This document shows, piece by piece, positions 50,028-59,416 of a stretch of DNA of 64,000 nt. The notes beneath the pieces are model-generated. The model was not told the origin of the DNA. It did not search any database and saw only the letters and a program-made list of their open reading frames with translations. A program made the translations under genes and the position numbers. How positions within the stretch are numbered: position 1 is the first letter of the stretch; each line of letters begins with the position of its first letter. This DNA comes from Nannocystis punicea (lineage in GTDB: Bacteria; Myxococcota_A; Polyangia; Nannocystales; Nannocystaceae), in assembly GCF_026965555.1 (NCBI RefSeq), contig NZ_CP114040.1, positions 8,592,001 through 8,656,000 on the forward strand, read 5' to 3'.

Positions 50028-51275
50028 ATGCCGATCTTCTCCAAGGACCCACAGACCACGCTCGAGGCCAACCTCGCGAAGTTCTACGCGGGCGTGCGCC
50101 TGACGCAGGGCGTCCCCGTGCTCGACCGCGACCTCACCCTGCAGGGCGACCTGCTCGACGCGACGCTGCGGCGGGTGCTCCACCAGCACCTCGGCCAGGG
50201 CACGCCCCGGGGCCCCGCCGATCAATTCAAGATCGTGCCGCTCGTCCCCGCCGCCAACGACTTCGCGATCACCGGCGGCCGGCTCTTGACCCGCGGCATC
50301 GACGTCGAGGGCGCGACGACCAAGTACTCGAGCCAGGGCCTCCCGGCGCTGACCCCGACGGCCGGGCTCTCGCGCGTCGACGTCATCTACCTCGACGTCT
50401 GGCTGGCCGTGATCGACTGCACGAGCGACGCGGCGCTGTTCAACCCGGACGACTACGAGTTGGAGACCTCCGTGCGCCTGCTGCCGCGCTGGGCGGTGCG
50501 GGTGGCTCAGAACGCCACCCTCGTGCCCGCGCCGCAGCCGGGCCACGTGCACTACCTCCTGGCTCAGCTCTCGCGTCCGGCCAACACCTCGACCATCACC
50601 GCGAGCATGCTCGCCGACCAGCGGCGGACCCGCCTCGACCTCGCCGGCGCGACCGGCCGGGTCACGCTCGCCGAGTCCGCCGCCGCGAGCATGAAGTCGG
50701 CCCTGGCCCCCGCCTTCGCCGCGAGCCCGTACAGCCGCGATTACGCCTACCCCGGCCTGTGCGTGACCCTCCGCGGCCGCCGCTTCCTCGCCGGCCCGCT
50801 CGCCGTCGAACTGCGCCGGACCGACGCCGAGATCTACGCCCCCTGGATCTCCGCGCCGCTCGTCGGCGAGGCCGAACCCAACGCCGTCACAGTGCGCATC
50901 CCCAACGGCGTCGCCGGCTCGCTCGACGTCGCCCTCACCAACGGGATCGACCGCGTCCTGGCCCCCGCGCCGCTGTACGTCTACGGCCCGCCGAGGTTCG
51001 ACGCGCGCGGGCCCCAGATCACCCCGCAGACGATCGACATCGGCGCGACGGTCACCCTCCACGGCGAGTTCTTCGACATGCCCGGCGCGATCGTCGAAGT
51101 GGCCCAGGTGGCCGAGCCGATCGTCTGGAAAGCGGTGACGATCGTCAGCGCGACGAGCGACAAGCTCCTGTTCAAGGCTCCCCTGACCGGCGGCGAGCAC
51201 ATGGTGCGCGTCCGGACGCTGGCGAGCGACCTCCCCGCGATCAGCCTGGAGACGCTGACCCTCTGGCTGATCTAG
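50028..51275 (+). CDS. Fibre-like eCIS protein with IPT/TIG-type domains, copy 2
   Basis: 415 residues, a paralogue of the preceding gene: shared FS-K/R-DP start, NLAK-x-Y-x-GVR, VPxLDRDxxLxGDL and RVDVIYLDVWL. The C-terminal beta domains have diverged (VTLRGRRFLAGPLAVELRR, VTLHGEFFDMPGAIVEV), as expected if the two bind different targets. The 6-base spacing indicates co-translation. Confidence 0.7.
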   Translation: MPIFSKDPQTTLEANLAKFYAGVRLTQGVPVLDRDLTLQGDLLDATLRRVLHQHLGQGTPRGPADQFKIVPLVPAANDFAITGGRLLTRGIDVEGATTKYSSQGLPALTPTAGLSRVDVIYLDVWLAVIDCTSDAALFNPDDYELETSVRLLPRWAVRVAQNATLVPAPQPGHVHYLLAQLSRPANTSTITASMLADQRRTRLDLAGATGRVTLAESAAASMKSALAPAFAASPYSRDYAYPGLCVTLRGRRFLAGPLAVELRRTDAEIYAPWISAPLVGEAEPNAVTVRIPNGVAGSLDVALTNGIDRVLAPAPLYVYGPPRFDARGPQITPQTIDIGATVTLHGEFFDMPGAIVEVAQVAEPIVWKAVTIVSATSDKLLFKAPLTGGEHMVRVRTLASDLPAISLETLTLWLI

Positions 51276-51310
51276 CCCAAGACGCCCTCTTCACTCTCCT
51301 CGAGGCCACG

Positions 51311-51898
51311 ATGATTTCGTCCACCACTCCCAGATCCGGCAACCTCCCGCTGCTCCTCCTCGGCTCGGAACGCGTGCTGAACGCCGACCCCTCGCTGGAG
51401 TACCCGTACGCGTACACCACGTGCACGGCGCAGGGGATCCCGATCATCGACACGGTCAGCCTCCAGACCGTGGACACCCAGAAGTCGCTCGCGCTGTGGC
51501 TCCCCACCCCGCTGCTGTCGATCGCCGACCAGCCGGAGCGCAGCCTGACGATCGATTGGGTGTACACGAGCTGGGCCCTCAACAGCGGCACGATCCAGGA
51601 CCCCACCTTTCAGGTGATCCTGCGCAGCCGGCCGTCGCGCCCGACCGGCAGCTCGATGCGCTTCACCTCGAGGACCGAGCAGGTGTTTCAGCTGTCCTCC
51701 GAGGTCGCCGCGCCGAACCTCGCGGGGTTCATCGAGCACCACGTCACCGTCATCGAAGGCATCAAGGGCGCCAACGAGCTGGTCGCGCAGGGCGAGGACC
51801 TCCAGTGCTACCTGCGGGTGAAGCTGCCCGCACGCGCGTCCGGCAACGTGTTCGGGCTCCGCTGGCAGATCCACGGCCTCGCGGTCGATCAGTGGTGA
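51311..51898 (+). CDS. Small eCIS-linked protein of unknown function
   Basis: 195 residues from ATG 51311. It is beta-rich, with hydrophobic LPLLLLGSERVLN near the start and no transmembrane helix or signal peptide that I would trust. No family is recognised. It lies 35 bases after the second fibre gene and 30 bases before the effector gene, so it belongs to the operon and may be a collar, fibre chaperone or effector adaptor (guess). Confidence 0.6.
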   Translation: MISSTTPRSGNLPLLLLGSERVLNADPSLEYPYAYTTCTAQGIPIIDTVSLQTVDTQKSLALWLPTPLLSIADQPERSLTIDWVYTSWALNSGTIQDPTFQVILRSRPSRPTGSSMRFTSRTEQVFQLSSEVAAPNLAGFIEHHVTVIEGIKGANELVAQGEDLQCYLRVKLPARASGNVFGLRWQIHGLAVDQW

Positions 51899-51928
51899 CG
51901 ACAATCCTTCGAGACGGGCGGTGAAGTC

Positions 51929-54900
51929 GTGAGCAAGGGCGGCATTCGTAGCAATCGAGCAGGCGAGCGGGCCGGCAAACCCGGCGAGCGAGCCCCCGAC
52001 GCGAAGACCGAGGCGGACGCGGACCGGATCGGCCCGCACGCGGCCTTCGCCCGCGGAGCCGCGCTCCTCGGCGACGGCGAGGGCGAACCGCGGGTCGATC
52101 CGCGGCGCGCCCTGGCGCTCCAGAGCGCGCTCGGCAATCATCAGTTCTCGCGGCTCGTGGCCGCACGCCGGCCCCACGGCGCCGGGCCGGTCGTGTTCCG
52201 CAAGCCCGCGGAGGGCTTCGCGGGCGAGCCCGACCGCGACGCCGAACAGCGCGCGCTGTCCCGACTCGAGGGCGGAGCGCCGCTGCCCGCGTCGCTGCGG
52301 AGCGCGCTGCGAGACGTCGTCGCCCTCGACCTCGACGAGGTCCGGATCCACACCGACGAGCGGGCCGCCGCGACCGCGCGCGACCTCGGGGCCCGCGCTC
52401 TCACCGTCGAGCACGACATCTCGTTCGCCGCCGGCGAGTACGCCCCGCACACGCCCGACGGATTGCAGCTGCTCGTGCACGAGCTCAAGCACGTCGAGCA
52501 GCAGGCGCGAGGCCTGCGCCCCGGCACGATCGCCGGGCGGGCGATCGGCGACCCGCACGACCCGCTCGAGCGCGAGGCCGACGCCGCCGCCCACCGCGTC
52601 TCCGTCGGCCCGCCGCCGCCCTCGGCCGCGACACCTGCGCCCGCGCAAGCGAGCGCTCGCCCGCGCCGGGCCGTCCGCGGCGCCTCGCCGGTGATCATGC
52701 GCCAGCCCCGGGCCGACGCCGCCGGCGATCGCATCGAGGTGATCGCCGACCCCGCGAAGCACAAGCTCCGCGTCGTCCGCGTCGACAAGAACGGGCGCAT
52801 CGTCGCCGGCCTCGCCGAGATCACGCCACCGAAGGGCGAGTCGCTCGAGGAAGCGAAGGTCGAGGCCAAGCTGCACGAGACCAGCCGCCTCACCGACGAC
52901 CGCGGCACCTACAAGATCAAGCTCCCGCCGCGTTACACCGCGATCACCAACCCGAAGGAGACGGTCGACCTCAAGCAGACGACCGTCGAAGAGGTCGCGC
53001 GCAAGGAGGCCGACCGCCAGCAGGTCGAGGAGTTCCTGGCCGCCCAGGACGCGGAGTTCGGCACCAACCTCGCCCTCCTGTACGCCACCGACCTCGCCGA
53101 CGAGGAGAAGGTCGCCGCGCTCATGAAGACCGAGGGGTACCAGCAGTTCGCGCAGAAGAAGGCGGACAAGAAGTACTGGACCGAGGTCAAGCGGCTGATG
53201 GAGCTCGACCGCGAGAGCATCAAGGAGGGCTACCTCGCGGGCGACGTCGTCCTGAGCGACAAGGAGGCCGACGACACATGGGTCGACCGCGAGCTCGAGA
53301 AGCCGCGGGACGACAAGACCGACCGCGACAAGCCGCACATGTCGGCGCTGCAGCAGTGGGAGGCCAGGAACCGGGCGTGGGTCGAGGAGCGCCTGTACGT
53401 CCAGGGCAAGCGGGCCCAGGCGCGCGGCTTCGCCGGGGAGCAGGCGCGGATCATGGCCCACCGCGTCGAGCCCGGCGCGAGCAGCTCCGCGGCCGAGAAG
53501 CAGGAGGCCCGCGAGTGGGCCGCGCTCGCCGGCCACGACCTCGCCGACGACGACGACGTCGCGCGGCAGATCAACGCCCAGGTGCGGGAGCACAAGGGCG
53601 ACCTGCTCGAGCTGGCGACCAAGGAAGCGGCGTGGGCCGTCATGCACAACGGGCCGGACAGCCCCGAGGCGCGGCGCTGGCGGACGATCGTGAACGCCCA
53701 CGGCACGGCGATGAAGGCCGGCGGCTTCGACCAGCCGTGGCGCCCCAACGCGGCCCGGGAGGCCCGCGAGAACGCCGAGGACAGCGCGATCCGCCAGCAG
53801 TTCGCGCAGATGTTCCCGGGCTTCGAGGAGGGGCTGAGCGTCAAGGAGATGCGGGAGATCTTGCGCCGCGGGCGGTCGCGGGCGCAGCTCTCGTCGTGGG
53901 AGCGCGACCACCTCGACAAGCACGGCACCTTGCCCAACGAGGTCACCGACGAGCGCGGCATCCTCAAGGGCTACAAGCTCTATTCCTACGAGGAGCTCGG
54001 CCTCGGCGGCGGCGTCGGTCAGGTCACCGAGGAGATCGTCGACCTCGGCGGCAAGCGAGTCTCGATCAACAAGACAGTGACGCTCACCCCCGCCGTCGCC
54101 TTCTTCGAGGACCTCGCGCGCAGCCTGCCGTACATGAGCACCGCCATCAGCGCCCTCGAGGCGCTGACCGGCCAGAGCATGCAACTGCGCGACGTCTACT
54201 CCGAGTCGGGCCGCGAGCTGAGCTTCGGCGAGCGCTTCGAGGCGATCCTGAACGGGATCCCGGCGGGCGGACCGTTCGGCAAGGTGGCCCATTACGCCGG
54301 CCGCATCATGCTGGCCAAGGCCGCCCTCGAGGTCACCACCGGCATGGACCTGTCCGGCCCCGGGATCGACGCCATCATCGCCGGCAAGCCGCGCTGGCTC
54401 ACCGCCGACGAGCGGGCCCAGCGGGCGATCCACGGCGCCGCGATGCACATCGCCTATTCGGCGATCGGGGTGATCGAGGGCACGGTCGCCAACCGCGGGG
54501 CGATCAACAAGACCTTCAAGGCGGGGCCAGAACGATGGCGGGACCCCGGCCACGCGCCGAACGCCTCCGGGGGCGGGGAGTTCGCCACGACGGGCCGCCG
54601 CGTCGTCGACAAGGCGACGCGCTTCGCCGAGATCTTGCTGACCAGCGGCATGAAGCCGGGCGCGCCGCAGCTCGTGTACCACGAGGGCGCGCCGCTGGTC
54701 GCCGAGATGCACGAAGGCGCCGCCCCGGCGCGCCCGCGCGACGCCGGCGGCGAGCCGACGCCCGCGAGCACCCCCACTGTCCAGCGCGAGGTCGAGGGCG
54801 ACGCGCAGGGCAAGGCGCCCAAGGCGAGGTATCGCAGGGAGCCGACGCCCGCGGAGCGAGGCCAGGCCTGGGATCAGACCGAAGCCATGGCCGCGTATTG

Positions 54901-56119
54901 GCAGGAGCGCGGGATCACTCCGCCCAAATTCCAGGCGAGCATGGATCTACCGACCTCGTGGATCCACGAGAAGGCCGGCAGCCCGACCGAGGTCCGAATC
55001 ATCAACATGGGCTATAACCTCGCGCCCAACCGCGACCTCGCCAGCGTCCCGCTGCCTCACCGGGCCAACGCCGCGCTCTCGCCCCGCGCGGCGGTCGGCC
55101 ACGAGGGCGGTCACTACGAGGCCTTCGTCGCCGACAAGGTCCATCCGACCCACGAAGAGACGCAGGCCAGCCTGCGCGGGGCGATTCACCACGCCGACTC
55201 CCGCGCGGATGTCGACTGGCTCGTCCGCGACGCCGCCGCCCGCCTCGGCGAATACGAGCAGGGCACGCCGGTCCCCGGCCGCGAGGAGCTGCGGTCTCGC
55301 TGGCAGCGCCCGACCCTGGTGATGCCGCCCGGCCTCTGGCTCGACGCCATCGACTTCCGCGCCGTGGCTCCGCACCGCGCCGGGCTCGCCACCTCCGCAA
55401 CGCCCGCCGCGGCGGGCATCGGCGACCTCGTGATCCGCGAGGTCGAGCCGCCCCGTCGCGGCGGCCCGCCGCGCAAGGCCGCCGAGCCCGCCGACAAGGC
55501 CGGGCAGTCGCCGCGCTCCGCGGCCGAAGAAGCCCAGGACGCCTTCCGGAGGGCAGGCGAACGGCTCGCCAAACCAGCGCCGAAGAACCAGCCGAGGCAG
55601 CCCGCCCCGCCGCCCGAACGGGCCCAGGTCGCGCGCCCGCAACCTCCGAAGGAAGCGCCTGCGCCGGCGCAAGCGCGTCCGCAGCCCGCGAGATCGGCCG
55701 ACGCCCCGCGCGGTCACGAGCCGCCGCCGCTGGTGAAGCTCAGCCCCACGGAGCGGGCGGACCTGGACGCGAAGATCGCCGCCGCCTGCAAGAAGTTGCC
55801 GTACCTGTCGAAGCAGCTCGAGCTCTCGCGGAGCAAGATCATCTTCTTCATGAAACGGATCGAGGCCGGCGAACCGGACCCACAGCCGTCGGTCGTCAAC
55901 AACGAGTTGACCGACGGCCACCATCGACTCATCGCCAGCATGATCGTCGGCAAGCCCGTCGAGCCCATCTTTCGCTCGCAGGATCCCGCCATGCGCCAGC
56001 TCAGCAAGGCCGCGCACGAGATGGCCGTGCGGATCGCGGAGGTGTTCGGCACCCCGCCGCCGGGGAAGGACAGGCCGCTGCGACCGATCAAGAACGCGGA
56101 CTTCGTGCTCACCGATTGA
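51929..56119 (+). CDS. DUF4157 multidomain putative eCIS effector
   Basis: 1396 residues from GTG 51929. Residues about 105-195 form the eCIS-associated DUF4157 domain (LDLDEVRIHTDERAAATA, ALTVEHDISFA) with a zinc-protease-like H184-E-L-K-H188. A Pro/Ala linker follows. Residues 265-340 are a beta domain (RIEVIADPAKHKLRVVRVD), and 350-640 a long charged helical region. About 700-860 resembles pre-toxin sequence (MQLRDVYSESGRELSFGERF). A second HExxH motif (H1058-E-G-G-H1062) lies in a domain of about 1000-1130. The last 90 residues carry NNELTDGHHRLIASMIVGK, which recalls ParB-like nuclease or phosphotransfer folds. DUF4157 marks cargo associated with eCIS particles, so this is probably the payload, released as a toxin in prey. 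Toxic activity and target are not established. No immunity gene is evident. Confidence 0.75.
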   Translation: MSKGGIRSNRAGERAGKPGERAPDAKTEADADRIGPHAAFARGAALLGDGEGEPRVDPRRALALQSALGNHQFSRLVAARRPHGAGPVVFRKPAEGFAGEPDRDAEQRALSRLEGGAPLPASLRSALRDVVALDLDEVRIHTDERAAATARDLGARALTVEHDISFAAGEYAPHTPDGLQLLVHELKHVEQQARGLRPGTIAGRAIGDPHDPLEREADAAAHRVSVGPPPPSAATPAPAQASARPRRAVRGASPVIMRQPRADAAGDRIEVIADPAKHKLRVVRVDKNGRIVAGLAEITPPKGESLEEAKVEAKLHETSRLTDDRGTYKIKLPPRYTAITNPKETVDLKQTTVEEVARKEADRQQVEEFLAAQDAEFGTNLALLYATDLADEEKVAALMKTEGYQQFAQKKADKKYWTEVKRLMELDRESIKEGYLAGDVVLSDKEADDTWVDRELEKPRDDKTDRDKPHMSALQQWEARNRAWVEERLYVQGKRAQARGFAGEQARIMAHRVEPGASSSAAEKQEAREWAALAGHDLADDDDVARQINAQVREHKGDLLELATKEAAWAVMHNGPDSPEARRWRTIVNAHGTAMKAGGFDQPWRPNAAREARENAEDSAIRQQFAQMFPGFEEGLSVKEMREILRRGRSRAQLSSWERDHLDKHGTLPNEVTDERGILKGYKLYSYEELGLGGGVGQVTEEIVDLGGKRVSINKTVTLTPAVAFFEDLARSLPYMSTAISALEALTGQSMQLRDVYSESGRELSFGERFEAILNGIPAGGPFGKVAHYAGRIMLAKAALEVTTGMDLSGPGIDAIIAGKPRWLTADERAQRAIHGAAMHIAYSAIGVIEGTVANRGAINKTFKAGPERWRDPGHAPNASGGGEFATTGRRVVDKATRFAEILLTSGMKPGAPQLVYHEGAPLVAEMHEGAAPARPRDAGGEPTPASTPTVQREVEGDAQGKAPKARYRREPTPAERGQAWDQTEAMAAYWQERGITPPKFQASMDLPTSWIHEKAGSPTEVRIINMGYNLAPNRDLASVPLPHRANAALSPRAAVGHEGGHYEAFVADKVHPTHEETQASLRGAIHHADSRADVDWLVRDAAARLGEYEQGTPVPGREELRSRWQRPTLVMPPGLWLDAIDFRAVAPHRAGLATSATPAAAGIGDLVIREVEPPRRGGPPRKAAEPADKAGQSPRSAAEEAQDAFRRAGERLAKPAPKNQPRQPAPPPERAQVARPQPPKEAPAPAQARPQPARSADAPRGHEPPPLVKLSPTERADLDAKIAAACKKLPYLSKQLELSRSKIIFFMKRIEAGEPDPQPSVVNNELTDGHHRLIASMIVGKPVEPIFRSQDPAMRQLSKAAHEMAVRIAEVFGTPPPGKDRPLRPIKNADFVLTD

Positions 56120-56178
56120 CGACAGCGCACGGACGACCGACGGGGCGACGATCGGCGCCCGTGCTGCCCGCGGCGCGC

Positions 56179-57816
56179 CTAGCCGGTGAGCCGGCGCGCC
56201 CCCTCGCCGGCCGCGCGGTGGAACGGATTGGCACGACCGGAGGTGTCGCTGTCGGTCTGCCAGCGCGGCTCCCAGCGGACGATGCACCTGGCAGCGTGTT
56301 CGCCGGGGAACAGCGCCGCGAAGCGGTCGCGGTAGACGTAGGCCTCGGCGGTGGCGGGCGTCGCGTACGGGAAGCGCTCGGCGGCCTGCGCCAGCTCGCG
56401 TCGGGACACCACGCGCTCGGCGTGCGCCCGCAGCCCGTCGACCCAGCCGTAGCCGACGCCGTCGGAGAACTGCTCCTTTTGCCGCCACAGCACCGAGCTC
56501 GGGAGCAGCGGATCGGCGTCGTCGGCGAACGCCTGCCGCAGGATCCACTTCTCCACCCTGGCCTCGCCGCCGCGGCCCGCGCCTCGCGGCTGCTTGAGCT
56601 CGGGCGGCAGCGACATCGCCAGGTCGAGGAACTTCAGGTCGAGGAACGGGACCCGCGCCTCCACGCCGTGGGCCATCGTGCTCTTGTCGGCGCGCAGGAC
56701 GTCGCTGAGGTGGAGGTTGGCGACGCGCGCGACCGTCTCGCGCTGCAGCTCCTGGGGATCTTCGGCGTAATAGAAATAGAGATAGCCGCCGAAGATCTCG
56801 TCGGAGCCCTCGCCGGATAGAACGACCTTGACCCCGAGGTCGCTGATATAGCGGCTCAGGAAATACATCGGGGTGCTGGCCCGGATCGTCGGGATATCAT
56901 AGGACTCGACGTGGCGGATGATGTCGTCGAGCGCGGCGATGCCGTCCTCCACGCGGAACGACACCTCGTGGTGGGTGGTGCCGAGGAACTGCGCGACCTC
57001 TCGCGCCGCCCGCAGGTCGGGCGAGTCCTTGGCGACGCCGATGGCGAAGCTGTGGATCTCCGCCCGGGCATCGCGCGCACGCACGAGTCGGGTCGCTAGC
57101 GCCGCGATCAGGCTCGAGTCGAGGCCGCCGGACAGCAACAGGCCGAGCGGCACGTCGCTCATGAGCCGCTTCTCGACCGCGTCGCTCAAGCTGCGCCGGA
57201 GCTGGGCCGGATCGCCGGGTTCGCCGGGCTCGCCGCGCAGCCACGGGGGCGCGTACCAGCGGCGCAGGCCGCCGCTCCGGCTCATGAGGTGGCCCGGCGG
57301 GAACACCTCGAACGACACGCAATTGTCGATCAGCGCCTTGAGCTCCGACGCGAACCACAGGTTGCCGGCGCGATCGCGGCCGTAGTAGAGCGGCTTGATG
57401 CCGATCGGGTCGCGCGCCACCATCCAGTCGTCGCCGTGGACCGCGGCGAACGCGAAGATCCCGTCCAGCGCCTCCACGCAGGCCTCCCCGCGCTCTTCGT
57501 ACAGGTGCGCCAACACCTCGCTGTCCGAGCCGCTCACGCAGCGACGGCCGGTCGCCGCCAGCGCCTCCGCCAGGGCGCGGAAGTTGTAGATCTCGCCGTT
57601 GTGGACCACGGCCGCGCCGTCGCGCCCGCGGATCGGCTGCTTGCCCTGCGCGGGATCCATGATCGCGAGGCGGCGGTGACACAGCACCGCGCTGCCGAGG
57701 CGCATCCACAGGCCGCTGCCGTCGGGGCCCCGGTGGGCCAGCCGCGCCGCCGCCGACTCTGCCGCCGCCGCGACGTTTCCGTCGACATCGCCGAACACCG
57801 CAACGATTCCACACAT
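56179..57816 (-). CDS. asnB: Asparagine synthetase (glutamine-hydrolysing) AsnB
   Basis: 545 residues. The N-terminal nucleophile is Cys2 (MCGIVAVFG), with HRGPDGSG and NGEIYN marking the glutaminase domain to about 200. The synthetase domain shows the ATP loop LLSGGLDSSL and VVLSGEGSDEIFGGY. The enzyme converts aspartate, glutamine and ATP to asparagine; family members also amidate other acids in secondary metabolism. The gene starts three bases after the stop of the radical SAM gene and shares its AGAGGTGA Shine-Dalgarno, so the two are co-translated. It ends 60 bases from the convergent effector gene. Confidence 0.9.
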   Translation of the reverse strand: MCGIVAVFGDVDGNVAAAAESAAARLAHRGPDGSGLWMRLGSAVLCHRRLAIMDPAQGKQPIRGRDGAAVVHNGEIYNFRALAEALAATGRRCVSGSDSEVLAHLYEERGEACVEALDGIFAFAAVHGDDWMVARDPIGIKPLYYGRDRAGNLWFASELKALIDNCVSFEVFPPGHLMSRSGGLRRWYAPPWLRGEPGEPGDPAQLRRSLSDAVEKRLMSDVPLGLLLSGGLDSSLIAALATRLVRARDARAEIHSFAIGVAKDSPDLRAAREVAQFLGTTHHEVSFRVEDGIAALDDIIRHVESYDIPTIRASTPMYFLSRYISDLGVKVVLSGEGSDEIFGGYLYFYYAEDPQELQRETVARVANLHLSDVLRADKSTMAHGVEARVPFLDLKFLDLAMSLPPELKQPRGAGRGGEARVEKWILRQAFADDADPLLPSSVLWRQKEQFSDGVGYGWVDGLRAHAERVVSRRELAQAAERFPYATPATAEAYVYRDRFAALFPGEHAARCIVRWEPRWQTDSDTSGRANPFHRAAGEGARRLTG

Positions 57817-57819
57817 GAT

Positions 57820-59151
57820 TCACCTCTGCTGCTGCTGCTCGCGCAGCGGACGCTGGAAGAAGAATTCGGGCGCCCCGTGGGCCGGCCGCAGCTCGTCGAG
57901 CCAGGCCGCGCGCTCGTCGTACTCGGCGAGGAAGGTGCGACCGACCCACGCGGGGTCGCGGCCCTGCAGGAAGCGGAGGGAGAAGTGCATCGTCCCGCCC
58001 GACTCGAGCACGCCGTCGACCACGACCTTGCCCGGCGTCGCCGACATCGACGGCCCCCGCGCGGTGCGAGCCAGGCCCGACACCTGCCGCTGGGCGTCGG
58101 CGTAGATGGCCAGCGCCCGCGCGAGCGGCACCTTGAAGTACTCCTTCGGCCCCGTGTCGCGCTCGACGAACATGTAGTACGGCACCGCGCCGAGCCGCAC
58201 CTGGGCCCGCCACAGCTCCGCCCACACCCGGGGATCGTCGTTGACCCGGCGGATCAGCGGCGCCTGACAGCGGAGGACCGCGCCCGTCGAGCGCAAGCGC
58301 CGGATCGCCGCGATCGCGGCGGGGGTCTCGAACTCGCGCGGGTGAGACGCGTGCACCATCAGCGCCAGGTGCATCCCCCGCTCCGTCACCTCCTCGAACA
58401 ACCGCAGCAGATCGTCGGCGTCGGGGTCGGTCGTGAAGCGATACGGCCAGTACGCGAGCGCCTTGGTGCCGATGCGGATGCTGGTGAGCCCGGGCAGGCG
58501 GGCCTCGAGCAGGGGCTCGATCGTCCGGCGCAGGGCCGCGGTGCGCATCACCAGCGGGTCGCCGCCGGTGACGAGCACGTCCGTCACCACCGGGTGTCGC
58601 CGCAGGTACTCGACCAATTGCTCGGACTCGCGGGCGGCGAACTTCAGGTCCTCGAGGCCGACGAACTGCGGCCAGCGGAAGCAATACGTGCAGTAGGCGT
58701 GGCACGTCTGCCCCTGCGCCGGGAAGAACAGCACCGTCTCGCGGTACTTGTGCTGCATGCCCCGCAGGGCCCGCCCGTCCATGGTCGGCACGTTGAGGGT
58801 GATCTGGCCGGCCGGGTGCGGGTTGAGGCCGCGCTGGATCGTCCGCACCGCGGCCTCGAGCTCGGCGGCCGGCGCCCCGCTCCGCAGCAGCGCGATCACT
58901 GTCTGTAGATCGTCCGCGGCGAGCATCCCGGGCTGGGGAAAGGTCAATTGGTAGATCGGGTCGTCGGGCGCCGCGCTCCAGTCGATGAGCTCGTCCAGGA
59001 CGTATCGATTGACCCGAAATGGCAGGACTCTGGCGACCGCGGACAGCTGCAGCCGGGTCTCGGCGGGGAGCGCGGCGATCTGCGGGATCGTCTCGAGATC
59101 CCTCAAAGTGATCGGCGAGTAGGTGGACCGTGGCGGCGTGGAATCAAGCAC
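57820..59151 (-). CDS. Radical SAM aminomutase of the lysine 2,3-aminomutase family
   Basis: 443 residues if GTG 59151 is the start; no ATG is near and no good Shine-Dalgarno is seen. The cluster motif CHAYCTYC (C-x3-C-x2-C) follows TVLFFPAQGQT, and a GGDPLV motif binds SAM. SATPGK holds the lysine expected to bind PLP in this family. The length fits lysine, arginine or glutamate 2,3-aminomutases and exceeds the EF-P modifying EpmB (about 340). The product would be a beta-amino acid, used as a compatible solute or antibiotic precursor. Co-translation with AsnB suggests a joint pathway. Confidence 0.82.
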   Translation of the reverse strand: MLDSTPPRSTYSPITLRDLETIPQIAALPAETRLQLSAVARVLPFRVNRYVLDELIDWSAAPDDPIYQLTFPQPGMLAADDLQTVIALLRSGAPAAELEAAVRTIQRGLNPHPAGQITLNVPTMDGRALRGMQHKYRETVLFFPAQGQTCHAYCTYCFRWPQFVGLEDLKFAARESEQLVEYLRRHPVVTDVLVTGGDPLVMRTAALRRTIEPLLEARLPGLTSIRIGTKALAYWPYRFTTDPDADDLLRLFEEVTERGMHLALMVHASHPREFETPAAIAAIRRLRSTGAVLRCQAPLIRRVNDDPRVWAELWRAQVRLGAVPYYMFVERDTGPKEYFKVPLARALAIYADAQRQVSGLARTARGPSMSATPGKVVVDGVLESGGTMHFSLRFLQGRDPAWVGRTFLAEYDERAAWLDELRPAHGAPEFFFQRPLREQQQQR

Positions 59152-59416
59152 GAGGACCCCCGGAGCACGCGTGCCCCTCGGCGCGCGTGCCGGACTTGAG
59201 CAAGCGATGTGCCAAGGACCGCAGCGGAGACTCCGCCGGCCCTGGCGACCCCCGGGGCGGGGCGTCGAGGCCGCGAGACCAGCCGGCGCGCCCGAGCGCG
59301 CCGCAGCGAGGCGGGAAAAATTCCGGGCCCCCGGGCAAGATGCCCGGCCCGATCGCGTTCGCCGCCGGCCAGACGCTGTTTCCCAATTGGCGCGGAGCGT
59401 GCTTCTCTTGGCCGCC

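Noticed and set aside
46218..51200. A 1660-codon open frame on the minus strand across the fibre and baseplate genes
   Set aside because: It is a by-product of the high-GC codon pattern of the plus-strand genes, with skewed composition and no recognisable domain. The plus-strand genes show clear families and Shine-Dalgarno signals.
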